This document shows, piece after piece, positions 46,491 to 55,265 of a stretch of DNA of 64,000 nucleotides. A program made the translations under genes and the position numbers. This stretch comes from Anaerolineae bacterium (GTDB lineage: Bacteria > Chloroflexota > Anaerolineae > Anaerolineales > Anaerolineaceae). The stretch is taken from assembly GCA_013178185.1 (NCBI GenBank), contig JABLXC010000023.1:80754-144753 (forward strand), given 5' to 3'. Under the pieces are notes generated by a model, which was not told the origin of the DNA, did not search any database, and was given only the letters and a program-made list of their open reading frames with translations. How positions within the stretch are numbered: the first letter of the stretch is position 1; the number at the start of each line of letters is the position of its first letter.

Positions 46491-47195
46491 TTAAATACCA
46501 AGATACGCTTTTCTAATATGATCGCTGCTGCTTAATTCTGCGCAAGCTCCTGTCATTATAATATGACCATTTTCTAATACATAGCCGCGATCAGCCAGCT
46601 CTAGCGCATAACTTGTATTTTGCTCGATCAGCAAAACAGTCAGTCCGCTTTCTTTTAACATGCGAATTTTTTCATAGATCTCATCCACCAATTTGGGAGC
46701 TAAACCCAGTGATGGCTCATCCAGCATAAGCAATTTGGGTCGAGAGATTAATCCGCGAGCGATGGCGAGCATTTGCCTTTCACCGCCGCTCAAGGTGCGA
46801 GCATATTGATTAGAGCGTTTTTTGAGGACAGGGAATAACGCAAACAACTCATCTATGACGCCATTCTTCAAATTTTCCCGCTTGGTAAAGGCTCCCATTC
46901 GTAAATTGTCGAGCACGGTCATGTTTGGGAAGGGGCGGCCGCCTTCTGGCACGAACGCAATTCCTTTTCGGATGATTTGATCCGTTGATAGGGTTGCAAT
47001 CTCCTCGTCTTGAAAGACGATTTGCCCGGACATAGCCTTTACCAGACCGGTGATTGTTTTTAGAAGCGTACTTTTGCCGGCGCCGTTTGGGCCAATGACT
47101 GTAACGGTTTCGTGTTCATTTACCTCAAGGGTGCATTCATGTAATACGGGCACTTTTCCGTATCCGGCATTTAAGTTCGAGATTTTTAATAACAT
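46491..47195 (-). CDS. livF: Branched-chain-amino-acid-type ABC transporter ATPase LivF
   Basis: A 234-residue cytoplasmic ATPase, the short type of the LivFG pair. Walker A is GPNGAGKSTLL, the signature LSGGERQMLAIARG and Walker B LLMLDEPSLGLAP. It has a normal signature, unlike its partner. Its start overlaps the livG stop by ten bases. It is the last of the importer genes in transcript order K-H-M-G-F. Confidence 0.93.
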   Translation of the reverse strand: MLLKISNLNAGYGKVPVLHECTLEVNEHETVTVIGPNGAGKSTLLKTITGLVKAMSGQIVFQDEEIATLSTDQIIRKGIAFVPEGGRPFPNMTVLDNLRMGAFTKRENLKNGVIDELFALFPVLKKRSNQYARTLSGGERQMLAIARGLISRPKLLMLDEPSLGLAPKLVDEIYEKIRMLKESGLTVLLIEQNTSYALELADRGYVLENGHIIMTGACAELSSSDHIRKAYLGI

Positions 47196-47923
47196 TGCGG
47201 CACCCTCTTTCCGAGATAGGCTTCAATTACTTTGGGGTTGGTACTGATGGATTCTGGGTTGCCGGTTGCAATCACCTCTCCAGAATCCAGCACAACGATG
47301 CGACTGCATACACCCATTACCATTTGCATGACATGCTCAACGACTAAAAGCGTAATCGAGTATTCCATGTTAATTTTGCGCAACAAATCCATAAAACTGA
47401 GAAGTTCTGTTTGGTTTAACCCCGCGCCGGTTTCGTCTAATAACAACATTTCGGGTTCAGTTGCAAGCGCGCGTGCCAATTCGACGCGCCTTAATATTGC
47501 TAATCCAAGGTCGCTGCACAGCTTGTCTCGCAGATCGGCTAAATCGCAAAGTTTAATGATTTGGTCCACTTTTTTGTAAACATTTTTCTCGTTGCAGCGG
47601 TTGTAGGCGCCGACCCGCACGGTTTCTTCAACTGTCATGTGCGCAAAAGCCTTGATTACTTGAAAGGTGCGGGACATGCCAAGGCGGCAAATTTTATGCG
47701 GCAACATGCCCGTGATATCGTGGCCGTTGAAGAAAACCTTTCCAGAACTTGGGATAATCAGTCCAGTGATGGCGTTGAAGGTTGTTGTTTTTCCTGCGCC
47801 GTTGGGACCAATCAAACCAGCAATCTCACCTGGATAGACCTCCAGGCTGACGTTGTTGACGGCCATCAGGTTGCCAAAATTTACAGTGAGGTTATTAACT
47901 TGAAGCTTTGGCGGATGATTCAT
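47186..47923 (-). CDS. livG: Branched-chain-amino-acid-type ABC transporter ATPase LivG
   Basis: A 245-residue ATPase. Walker A is GPNGAGKTTTFN. The ABC signature is degenerate: where LSxGQ is expected the sequence reads LGLAILRRVELARAL, and Walker B is MLLLDETGAGLN rather than DEPxAG. A subfamily of LivG proteins has this kind of change (LTLA...DEVMAG), so it is probably not a lesion. The site would form with LivF Walker A. It overlaps livM by 29 bases. Confidence 0.92.
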   Translation of the reverse strand: MNHPPKLQVNNLTVNFGNLMAVNNVSLEVYPGEIAGLIGPNGAGKTTTFNAITGLIIPSSGKVFFNGHDITGMLPHKICRLGMSRTFQVIKAFAHMTVEETVRVGAYNRCNEKNVYKKVDQIIKLCDLADLRDKLCSDLGLAILRRVELARALATEPEMLLLDETGAGLNQTELLSFMDLLRKINMEYSITLLVVEHVMQMVMGVCSRIVVLDSGEVIATGNPESISTNPKVIEAYLGKRVPQCY

Positions 47924-48914
47924 GTTCGCGACCTCCTAATGACCTGATAACTTTTTCAAACAATCGCCGGAAGAGCGGGGCGATGCCACGTGGTTGAAAG
48001 AGCGCTACAACAATCAGTACTACGGCATAAACTGCCAGGTAGAGTCCTGCCAGTTCGCCGCCAAGAGCCGCGCGCAGATATTCGCGAAAGCTGACGAGAA
48101 ATATCGCTGCCAGGAAGGGACCATAGGTGATTCCCATCCCGCCAACAATGCCGAGGATGACAACCTCAGTGCTTATCTCTGTGCTGAAGAAGGAGGGGTG
48201 AAGAAACCCATACAAGCAGGCATATAATCCGCCCACGGTTCCGACGATAAATGAGTAGATCATCAAGGCTTTTAATTTATTTCCTCTAGCGTCCACTCCC
48301 AGCACTTCGGCGGCGTCTTCGTCTTCTCCTAATGCTAAAAGAGAAAAACCAAGTTTAGAGTTCCGAATTCGGTGATTCAGGTAGATCACGATGACCAGAA
48401 ATATCAGGATGATATAGAAATAGGGGATATAGGTACTAAACCTCAACGAGTATAAAGCGTTGTCGCCGCCCCCGGGTAAATATTTTTCAGTTGGCCCACC
48501 GACCTCATCCCACATTAAAAATACAATTCGCAAGACTTCCACAAGTGCTGAGGATGTAAGCGCATACCACAGCTCTTTGATTTTGAATCGAAAGAGGGGA
48601 AGCCCGATTAAGATTGCAAAGCTCACCGAAACAAACCCTCCAATAAACATCCCTATCCAGGGCGTGATGTTCCAGCGGGTTAGCAAAGTGCCGGTTGTAA
48701 AAGCCCCTAAACCGATATAAGCGCCCGCGCCGAGATCAAGCTGGCCTGCCATACCACCAATGATGTTCCAGGCTGAAGCGAGTACGGCGTAAAGCAAAAC
48801 GGTGGTAACCAGAACCATGGCATATTGGTCTTTGCTGATCACCAGGGGGATGAGAGCAATCAGCGAAAAAATACTGATAAATGGAAGGTATTTTGTGCTT
48901 AGAATTTGTTTCAT
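47895..48914 (-). CDS. livM: Branched-chain-amino-acid-type ABC transporter permease LivM
   Basis: A 339-residue permease with about nine helices and the family motif SAWNIIGGMAGQLDLGAGAYI near residue 48, broken here as AWNIIGGMAGQLDLGAGA. ATG 48914 has GGAGGAAG eight bases upstream; the frame opens 13 codons earlier inside livH. Glycine-rich cytoplasmic loop EDEDAAEVLGVD contacts the ATPases. It starts within three bases of the livH stop. Confidence 0.92.
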   Translation of the reverse strand: MKQILSTKYLPFISIFSLIALIPLVISKDQYAMVLVTTVLLYAVLASAWNIIGGMAGQLDLGAGAYIGLGAFTTGTLLTRWNITPWIGMFIGGFVSVSFAILIGLPLFRFKIKELWYALTSSALVEVLRIVFLMWDEVGGPTEKYLPGGGDNALYSLRFSTYIPYFYIILIFLVIVIYLNHRIRNSKLGFSLLALGEDEDAAEVLGVDARGNKLKALMIYSFIVGTVGGLYACLYGFLHPSFFSTEISTEVVILGIVGGMGITYGPFLAAIFLVSFREYLRAALGGELAGLYLAVYAVVLIVVALFQPRGIAPLFRRLFEKVIRSLGGREHESSAKASS

Positions 48915-48916
48915 GA

Positions 48917-49780
48917 TCACTTCCTCCCGAAAAGCCCCCTGGGCTTGAACCATAACACGAGAATGAATATCCCATAAATAACCAACAAACGGCTGCGCGG
49001 GTCAAAAAAGGTAATTGTAACCGTCTCCGCTACCCCTACGATCATGCCCGAAATGATCAGCCCTGGGATCGATCCAAGCCCAGCCAGCGCTAACACACAC
49101 CAACTTAAAAAGCCGAACCGTATTCCACCTACCGGATCTGTCTGTTGAAAGCTCATCAATAAACCCCCTGCGACGGCTGTAAGCGCTGATCCGATTGCAA
49201 AAGTTAAGGCGTAGGTACGGCGATAATTTACACCGACAAGAGAGGCCATATCGAGATCATCCGATGCTGCTCGCATGGCAGAACCTGCCCATGATTTGTT
49301 CAGGAACCAGGCAATCCCGGCAATAAAAATCAGGCTGATGATGGCAGCCACCAATCTCGATGTCAGGATTGTGTAGGGGCCGATCTGAATATTCCCTTGG
49401 ATGATCGAGTATTGGAGGGCGCGCGGCTGGGCTTTCCAAATTATCAAAGCCATCGAACGCATGAAAATTTGGAGGCCTACTGTGACTGCCAGTTGTACTA
49501 CATACATCTGGCGTAAAGTTCTATCAATTATTAAGTAATACACAATAAATCCGAAAATGAACAAGACCGGGATGGTAATCAGGGGGGTCTGAACGGCATC
49601 CCAAACCAAGGCGGTTCCAATCATGTAAGATAAATACATCGAGAACATGACGAAATCGCCATGCGCAAAATTTACTACATTAAGCACACCGAAGACGATG
49701 GAAATCCCCAAGGTGATCAGTGCGTAGATGACCCCCATCATGAGCCCGGTTATGATACTCTGAACTGTCATATCAAGCAT
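48917..49780 (-). CDS. livH: Branched-chain-amino-acid-type ABC transporter permease LivH
   Basis: A 287-residue permease with about eight helices. Signature parts are GVIYALITLGISIVFGVL near residue 16, NFAHGDFVMF and the loop SDDLDMASLVGVN that meets the ATPase. It lies downstream of livK behind a hairpin-containing gap of 112 bp and is coupled to livM. Confidence 0.92.
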   Translation of the reverse strand: MLDMTVQSIITGLMMGVIYALITLGISIVFGVLNVVNFAHGDFVMFSMYLSYMIGTALVWDAVQTPLITIPVLFIFGFIVYYLIIDRTLRQMYVVQLAVTVGLQIFMRSMALIIWKAQPRALQYSIIQGNIQIGPYTILTSRLVAAIISLIFIAGIAWFLNKSWAGSAMRAASDDLDMASLVGVNYRRTYALTFAIGSALTAVAGGLLMSFQQTDPVGGIRFGFLSWCVLALAGLGSIPGLIISGMIVGVAETVTITFFDPRSRLLVIYGIFILVLWFKPRGLFGRK

Positions 49781-49811
49781 GGCATTACCTCAAGGCGCCT
49801 AAAATTTGGGG

Positions 49812-49849
49812 TGTCTGGCCTCCCAAAAACTAAGATGGGAAGCCAGACA
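49812..49849 (-). promoter_or_regulatory. Intergenic hairpin between livK and livH
   Basis: TGTCTGGC (49812-49819) pairs with GCCAGACA (49842-49849), with a further CCC/GGG inside. No T run follows on the minus strand. It probably protects the livK part of the transcript or reduces read-through, giving more binding protein than permease. Confidence 0.5.
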
Positions 49850-49892
49850 ATTAATCTGGTAGATACAATGTCTACCATTGCGTGTTTCGTTT

Positions 49893-51164
49893 TTACTTCT
49901 GCGAGTAGTGGGGGTTCGGGAAGACTGGCTTTACTTCCTGTTCGGCAACTGGATAAACTACTTTGGGCTCGCCTTTTTGAACTTGCATCACGACGACGCC
50001 TGGACAGGTGTTATCCCCTTTACCATCGAATTTGATGCATTCGCTTGGATAGGTTTCAACAGCAGGCCCGCTCTTGAGATCGAGAGCCATAAATGCGGCG
50101 CGGAGATTTTCTGGTTTGAGGGGATCATCTGGAAAGTTTTTCCCTGAATATTCCAGTGCTTCGTAGAGAACCATGGCGTCATAGTAATTCATACCAGCCG
50201 CTTCGGTGGGGATATATCCCTTGATAGCTTTAAAGGCTTCTACAAACTTTTTATTCTGCGGTGTATCTTTGGCTGGGTTGTAGCTGTAGGTCATTGTAAT
50301 GCCTTCAACACCCTCACCAGCAGCCTTGATTGATTCGGGGTCTGTATAGCCGCATCCGCCAGCGCCTGCGATGAACTTCGGATACCAGCCTACTTCCTGA
50401 AATGCTTTGGCAAACACGATTGCGTCGTTGAAATATGGCGTGTGAATCACAACATCAGGATTGACGTTTTTTAACTGTTCAACGATTTGTGTCGCGTCAG
50501 TGATATCGTAGGGATATTCCAGGGCTGTAACGATTGGGAACTGATCCATGAGCGCTGCTTCGGTGGCGCCCAGTGTGTTGGCGCGACCATTGGCAGAATC
50601 CTCGTTCAGAACAGCCATATTTTTTATTTCCACGCCATTTTCTGCCGCTGTTTCTTTCAGGAAGGCGTATGCAAGTTTGCCATGATCAGAAGCTGTTGGC
50701 CCCGGACGGAACAGGTATTGGCGGCCCATTTGGGTGACCTGGGGGACCAGGGCATCTGCCAGCAGGAATACTTTCTCGCGGTCGGTGACTTCCGAGGCAG
50801 CCATCACGAAACGGCTGATGTAGAGACCCAGAATGGCAACAGGGCGATTCTTGCTGATTACGCTTTCTACAGCCAGTTTTGCGGTGTCGGGCTTTTCTCC
50901 GGCATCTTCAACGACGAGCTTAAGTTTCTTGCCTCCCATCGATTTGATGCCGCCAGATTCGTTAATATGCTGGATTGCAAGCTCAGCGCCTATTTTTGCT
51001 TCGTTCCCGAACACTGCAAAGGAGCCTGTGAGGGGTTGGACGACTGCCACTACAATTTCATCTGGCAAGGCTGGCGTTTTGGGAGATGCTGCTGTGCAGG
51101 AACTCATCAGTAGAGTGGAAGCTACAATGAGCGTAAGCAATACCTGTTGAAACTTTTTATTCAT
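49893..51164 (-). CDS. ABC transporter substrate-binding lipoprotein (LivK type)
   Basis: A 423-residue extracellular binding protein of the Leu/Ile/Val-binding group. The signal ends LLMSSC (lipobox). The fold opens with EIVVAVVQPLTGSFAVFGNE and includes AAGMNYYDAM near residue 330. Liv-type proteins bind branched-chain or other amino acids, amides, urea or aromatic acids; the ligand here is unknown. GTTAGGAGGAACC precedes the ATG. It is the third gene after promoter A (ldh, iclR, livK). Confidence 0.92.
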   Translation of the reverse strand: MNKKFQQVLLTLIVASTLLMSSCTAASPKTPALPDEIVVAVVQPLTGSFAVFGNEAKIGAELAIQHINESGGIKSMGGKKLKLVVEDAGEKPDTAKLAVESVISKNRPVAILGLYISRFVMAASEVTDREKVFLLADALVPQVTQMGRQYLFRPGPTASDHGKLAYAFLKETAAENGVEIKNMAVLNEDSANGRANTLGATEAALMDQFPIVTALEYPYDITDATQIVEQLKNVNPDVVIHTPYFNDAIVFAKAFQEVGWYPKFIAGAGGCGYTDPESIKAAGEGVEGITMTYSYNPAKDTPQNKKFVEAFKAIKGYIPTEAAGMNYYDAMVLYEALEYSGKNFPDDPLKPENLRAAFMALDLKSGPAVETYPSECIKFDGKGDNTCPGVVVMQVQKGEPKVVYPVAEQEVKPVFPNPHYSQK

Positions 51165-51239
51165 GGTTCCTCCTAACTCATTTCAAAGACATGGAATGGA
51201 TGGAGCAAATGGACGTTTTGCAATACAGCTCACATGGAT

Positions 51240-52052
51240 CTAACTTACCCTCTCACCTCCTTTGTATTTAAATTTCTGGTCAAATATTGTCGCACCCAAC
51301 AGTGTAGAAAGCTCTCGACCAGCAGCTACTACCAACTCTGCCATTGCTGGCACATGATCTCTGGTGACGCGGTTTATTGGAGCGACAATGCCGATCCCCG
51401 CAATAAGTTTGTTGTAATGGTCATATACAGGCGCGGCGATTCCCATTGCACCATGGTCGGTTTCTTCAAATGAGGTTGCATATCCTCGCTGCCTTGTGAT
51501 TTGTAATTCCTTTCTTAATTCATCCTTGTCAACAATTGTGTTTTTTTGTAGTGGAACCAATTCTATTTGGGTTAGGATTCTGTTAATTTCTTCCTCCTTT
51601 AAAAATGCCAGTAACACTTTTGAGGAAGCCCCAGCATGGAGCATTAACCTGACGCCTTCTCGCTTTGCTATTCTGAATGCCTGGTCACTCTCGATCTGCT
51701 CGATCCAGATGCCAGCATCTCCATCGCGCACGGATAGTACGACGGTTTCCCCTGTGGTCTGGCAAAGTTTCTTGAGGATTGGCAAGGCCAGGTTCCGGAA
51801 ATCAATGGATCTTTGTGCCAGCATTCCCCAGCGAAGCAGCTGGAATCCAAGTCTAAATTTGTGTCCATCTGCTTCTTTATAAAGCAAACCCTGTTCTACA
51901 AGTGCTGTTAAGAAGCGATGCGTTGTGCTTTTTGGCAGGCGAATCCTGCGACTGATCTCGGATAATGTTAATACCTTTTCTTCTTCGCTAAAGACATTCA
52001 GGACGGCGCACATTCTCTCGATCACGCTGTTGCCTGAATTTTGTTTATTCAT
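51240..52052 (-). CDS. IclR-family transcriptional regulator
   Basis: A 270-residue regulator: winged helix at about 8-65 (LSEISRRIRLPKSTTHRFLTA is the recognition part, trimmed here) and the IclR effector domain (about 80-255) with HAGASSKVLLAF. ATG 52052 follows GGAGGGG by four bases; the frame is open 118 codons further into the dehydrogenase gene but without similarity. It is the second gene of the operon from promoter A, between the dehydrogenase and the importer. I propose that it binds the GTTCC-N7-GGAAC palindromes at 53211-53227 and 60940-60956, because it is the only specific regulator encoded in either operon. The effector is probably an imported or derived 2-hydroxy/2-oxo acid. 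Confidence 0.92.
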   Translation of the reverse strand: MNKQNSGNSVIERMCAVLNVFSEEEKVLTLSEISRRIRLPKSTTHRFLTALVEQGLLYKEADGHKFRLGFQLLRWGMLAQRSIDFRNLALPILKKLCQTTGETVVLSVRDGDAGIWIEQIESDQAFRIAKREGVRLMLHAGASSKVLLAFLKEEEINRILTQIELVPLQKNTIVDKDELRKELQITRQRGYATSFEETDHGAMGIAAPVYDHYNKLIAGIGIVAPINRVTRDHVPAMAELVVAAGRELSTLLGATIFDQKFKYKGGERVS

Positions 52053-52071
52053 TACCCCTCCGTGCGAATCA

Positions 52072-53157
52072 TTAGAAATGATATTGATGGAGCCCAAGTT
52101 CGGCTTGTAATATTTCCAAATCCTTCTTAAGGTTGGGAATGATTGGGATTCCTCGTTGTTGCACAATTTTTTCCATTTCAAATTCTTTTTCGCCGGCGGT
52201 GTAGATGCGTTCCTGACCTGGCGCTTTTCTGGCGGCGCGCAGTTCTCTAAGAATTTCGCCAGTTGTGTGTTTAAATTCAGCCAGGGGGATAAAATGCTCG
52301 ATGTTGATGGCGAGGAAGAAATGACCAATACGTACAGGCAGCCCCGCGCCGCCGGGCAAATGATGGAGATAAGCATTCTTTTGTAAGCTGGCACAAAGAA
52401 TCTCAACCATCACTGAAAGCCCGAAGCCTTTGTGCCCGCCCATCAATTCCCCCAAACCACCCAGGGGAAGAAGAGCGGCTGTTTGATCCAAGAACCCTTT
52501 GAGTAGCTCGTGAGTGTCGGTAGCATACTGGCCGTGTTGGTTCACTACCCAACCTTCCGGAGTGGGTTTTTCTTCCCTTGCTAATACTTCGATCTTGCCT
52601 CGCTGTGTGATCGAAGTGGCCGCGTCAAATAAGAAAGGACACTCTTCATCCGTAGGCGCTCCAAAGGCAATTGGGTTGGTGCCAAGCATGGGTTGGGTGC
52701 TGAACGTTGGTGCTACAGAGGGACGGGCATTGGTGAAAGCCATACCGATCATTCCTTCTTTGACGGCCATCAACGCGTAATAACCATCAATGCCAAAGTG
52801 AGACGAGTTCCGCGCTGCCACTGCTCCCAGCCCATATTGGCGCGCTTTTTGGATTGCGAGTTGCATACATTGCACGCCAATGACGTGTCCCATGCCATTG
52901 TGGCCGTCGACGACAGCGGTTGTTGCTGTTTCTTTTACAACTTCAATTTGGGTAATGGGAGAATGATAACCATTCTTTATCCCGTCATAGTACATTTTCA
53001 GTCGGCCAACGCCATGGCTTTCAATTCCACGAAGATCTGAGGCAATGAGAACATCCGCACAGATTGCCGCGTCCGCTGGGGGGACGCCGGATTTTGTGAA
53101 AACATCGATCATGAACTGGCGCATTATGTTTACGGGAATATACGAAGTTTCTGTCAC
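52072..53157 (-). CDS. Ldh2/malate-lactate dehydrogenase family NAD(P)-dependent oxidoreductase
   Basis: A 361-residue member of the Ldh_2 (type 2 malate/L-lactate/ureidoglycolate dehydrogenase) family. Seen are DLRGIESHGVGRL near residue 42, VDGHNGMGHVIG, NSSHFGIDGYYA with the catalytic histidine, and GTNPIAFGAP. Family members oxidise a 2-hydroxy acid to the 2-oxo acid; choices include malate, sulfolactate, aryl-lactate and ureidoglycolate. The start is a GTG at 53157 with AAGGA upstream. It is the first gene behind promoter A and next to the regulator. With LarA in the co-regulated operon, a 2-hydroxy acid substrate is likely. Confidence 0.88.
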   Translation of the reverse strand: MTETSYIPVNIMRQFMIDVFTKSGVPPADAAICADVLIASDLRGIESHGVGRLKMYYDGIKNGYHSPITQIEVVKETATTAVVDGHNGMGHVIGVQCMQLAIQKARQYGLGAVAARNSSHFGIDGYYALMAVKEGMIGMAFTNARPSVAPTFSTQPMLGTNPIAFGAPTDEECPFLFDAATSITQRGKIEVLAREEKPTPEGWVVNQHGQYATDTHELLKGFLDQTAALLPLGGLGELMGGHKGFGLSVMVEILCASLQKNAYLHHLPGGAGLPVRIGHFFLAINIEHFIPLAEFKHTTGEILRELRAARKAPGQERIYTAGEKEFEMEKIVQQRGIPIIPNLKKDLEILQAELGLHQYHF

Positions 53158-53210
53158 GATCCATATTCCTTGTTATTTAATTGTGCTGCTTAGAGAATTT
53201 GGGGCTTAAA

Positions 53211-53274
53211 GTTCCGATAAGTGGAACACTGTTTTACTATCTAACAGTATAGCAAAATCTTAAATCCGAGTCAA
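53211..53274 (-). promoter_or_regulatory. Promoter A with downstream palindromic operator (ldh-iclR-liv operon)
   Basis: Minus strand: -35 TTGACT (53274-53269), 17-bp spacer ending ATTTTGC, -10 TATACT (53251-53246). Then 18 bp and the palindrome GTTCC-N7-GGAAC at 53211-53227 (plus strand GTTCCGATAAGTGGAAC). The operator covers about +12 to +28, a repressing position. The plus-strand continuation GGAACACTGTTTT resembles site B. The 5' leader before the GTG start is about 80 bases. Confidence 0.8.
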
Positions 53275-53526
53275 TAGGTTTTAAAACTTGATATCAGGAG
53301 TTATAGAACCTGAATTTTGCGCGTGCTATACTGTTTTTGAGGGGGATTTTATCTTAAATAATAGGGGACATTCGAATCGAAGTTACATTGAGACCTGACT
53401 TGTGCATAGCTGAGTCTGTCATGGAAGGATAAAGAGTTAGATCTTCGGTTAGCTTTTAATTAATGGTATAAATTTGCATTGGCAATAAGTTAACAAGTTG
53501 CTTCGACTGTTACAGAAGCCGAAGCG
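53275..53526. other. Gene-free stretch before the DegT remnant
   Basis: No credible gene. A short run GGGGACATT at 53364-53372 resembles the IS end but goes no further. Confidence 0.4.
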
Positions 53527-53986
53527 GTGTACGTGGGGCGCCGCAAAGCACCCTGCGCACGCGCTTTTTTAATATATGATGAAATCCATTTTACGTTGGG
53601 CCTGGTTCAGCTTTGTAAATTGACAAAGAAGAACACCCGCCCAGGCGATCTTACTCAGCGATATCAGATGATGCTAAGTGATAAATGTTTTAATAGAATC
53701 AAAGTGCTCTTCTCGAACATATCTGGATAACCTTCGTTTTACCTTTTTCCTAACCTACTCCCTGAAAACATAGTTCGGCGGGTGTTTCTGGATGCCATGT
53801 GGATGGATGGAGTTCAGACCAGCATTCATTACCCGGCGATCCACCACTTTGCTTGTTACCGGCTTTGTTACCCGGATGTCTTTCGGTCAATGAAATTGTT
53901 ACTACGACAGAAGTAACCTTGCTGCTTTATCCAGCGATGAGCAATTAGAATGTGGATTATGCACTTGCTGTGGCGCGTAAAAATTT
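53527..53986 (+). pseudogene. DegT/DnrJ/EryC1-type aminotransferase, C-terminal remnant
   Basis: Translation in the frame of 53527 gives DEIHFTLGLVQLCKL (53578-53622), then TQRYQMML, a TAA at 53728, PSFYLFPNLLPENIVRRVF and GVQTSIHYPAIHHF (from 53809), then YPDV. Near 53890 the frame slips and continues as EVTLLLYPAMS, ending in a TAG at 53946. These correspond in order to the C-terminal half of sugar aminotransferases of the DegT/DnrJ/EryC1/StrS family (DEIxAALGLVQL, GIQTSIHYP, REVTLPLYP). The PLP lysine part is missing. At least one nonsense codon and one frameshift are seen. It lies opposite to the two neighbouring operons, between promoter A and the larA end. Confidence 0.8.
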
Positions 53987-54005
53987 TTCGAATTAATGAT
54001 ACTCT

Positions 54006-55265
54006 TTATTGATAGGCGATTACTTGGGGCCCCTCTGGTAGGACGCAGATATTATTTCCATATTTTTCTTGAAGCCGGGCGATACACCATTCAATGTTCC
54101 CTGAGGGGATGAACAGGGTTTGCAGAATCTCTTGATCGCTTAAGCCTTCGCTGAATACATAAACATCGGCTTTGCGCTGTATGCGGGCTTGAATTTGGAG
54201 CATCCATTGGTCCGGGGCATTAAAACCAGGTTGGGCAAGCATTTTTTCAATCCCTTCCAGGGATCCTGCTTTTTTGATCAACTGTTCATAATGGCTACCT
54301 GATGGGATGCCATCCTGGCAGGCTGCCGCGACAAGGATGGCGCCGCTCGGGCGAACGATTGCCTCAGCGGCTACCATACCTTTTGCGCATTGATAAAGGT
54401 TTTGGTCAAGCGGAAAGCCGCTGTTTGTGGTCAGGACGACGTCGAAGTACCCGTCCACCCGGGTCATGGCATTTGTGCGTACAAATTCGCAGCCTGTTCT
54501 GTGCGCATGCTCCAGATCACCTGCAAACACATTGGTAATTTGTTGAGAAGCATTGAGTGTAACGTTGACGAGGAACGTGTGCTTTAACCTTTTAGCGAAA
54601 TCGAGCATTTCTTCCCAAAGGGGATTGCCGTATGTAACGCCATATCTGGCATTTGGGTGACCGATCATCTCGATGCTATGGTTTGTGATGACAGACTCTG
54701 CACCTGCCAAACCAGGCAGGATGCATTTTGGCCCGCCGCTGAAGCCGGCGTATAAATGAGGTTCGATGAATCCGGTCAAAATAATTATGTCAGCCTCAAC
54801 TAAATTATGGTTCAGACGAATTGGATGATTTAAGTTTGTCACGCCCAGGGGCACAAGATTTTGGTCGTCAAACGCGTTATGTTGTTCGCAGCGATAGTTT
54901 TGGATCAGCCAGTCGCCCAGAAGATTTCTCATTTCTTCTTCGGTGTGTTGACGATGAGTTCCGAGTGCATTTAGAAGGGTGATATCTTCTCTTCTGATCC
55001 CAGCATTCTCAATTTCTTCCAAAATGACGGGCAGCAGTCTCGAATTGGGCGTTGCCCGGGTGATATCGCTATGCGCCACAACGACCTTTTGTCCAGGATG
55101 GACCAGGTTACTGAGTGGTGGAGATTCTATGGGGTTTCGGAGGGCGTTGCGAATGGCGGCAGATTCATCTTCCAGACCGGGGACATTTTTGGGGCTTATG
55201 ATCCTGACGTCATCGGGAAGTTCGATCTCCAGACCCTCGCGTCCATAAGCGAGTTTGACTTTCAT
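54006..55265 (-). CDS. larA: LarA-family nickel-dependent racemase
   Basis: A 419-residue protein related to lactate racemase, which interconverts D- and L-2-hydroxy acids with the NPN (nickel pincer) cofactor. Residues equivalent to the L. plantarum ones are found with an offset of four: His104 (GTHRQH; 108), His170 (IEPHLYAGFSGGPK; 174), Lys180 (184), His196 (TNHSIEM; 200). LarB/C/E, which make the cofactor, are not in this window and must be elsewhere for activity. Family members act on lactate, malate, phenyllactate and others. It overlaps hisC by four bases and is the last gene of the ior operon. Confidence 0.92.
   Translation of the reverse strand: MKVKLAYGREGLEIELPDDVRIISPKNVPGLEDESAAIRNALRNPIESPPLSNLVHPGQKVVVAHSDITRATPNSRLLPVILEEIENAGIRREDITLLNALGTHRQHTEEEMRNLLGDWLIQNYRCEQHNAFDDQNLVPLGVTNLNHPIRLNHNLVEADIIILTGFIEPHLYAGFSGGPKCILPGLAGAESVITNHSIEMIGHPNARYGVTYGNPLWEEMLDFAKRLKHTFLVNVTLNASQQITNVFAGDLEHAHRTGCEFVRTNAMTRVDGYFDVVLTTNSGFPLDQNLYQCAKGMVAAEAIVRPSGAILVAAACQDGIPSGSHYEQLIKKAGSLEGIEKMLAQPGFNAPDQWMLQIQARIQRKADVYVFSEGLSDQEILQTLFIPSGNIEWCIARLQEKYGNNICVLPEGPQVIAYQ

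Noticed and set aside
49812..49849. A rho-independent terminator between livK and livH.
   Set aside because: The hairpin has no T run in the transcript direction, so it is more likely a stabilising structure.
53361..53385. ATAGGGGACATTCGAATCGAAG, resembling the IS end.
   Set aside because: Only the nine bases GGGGACATT match; no second repeat or transposase similarity follows.
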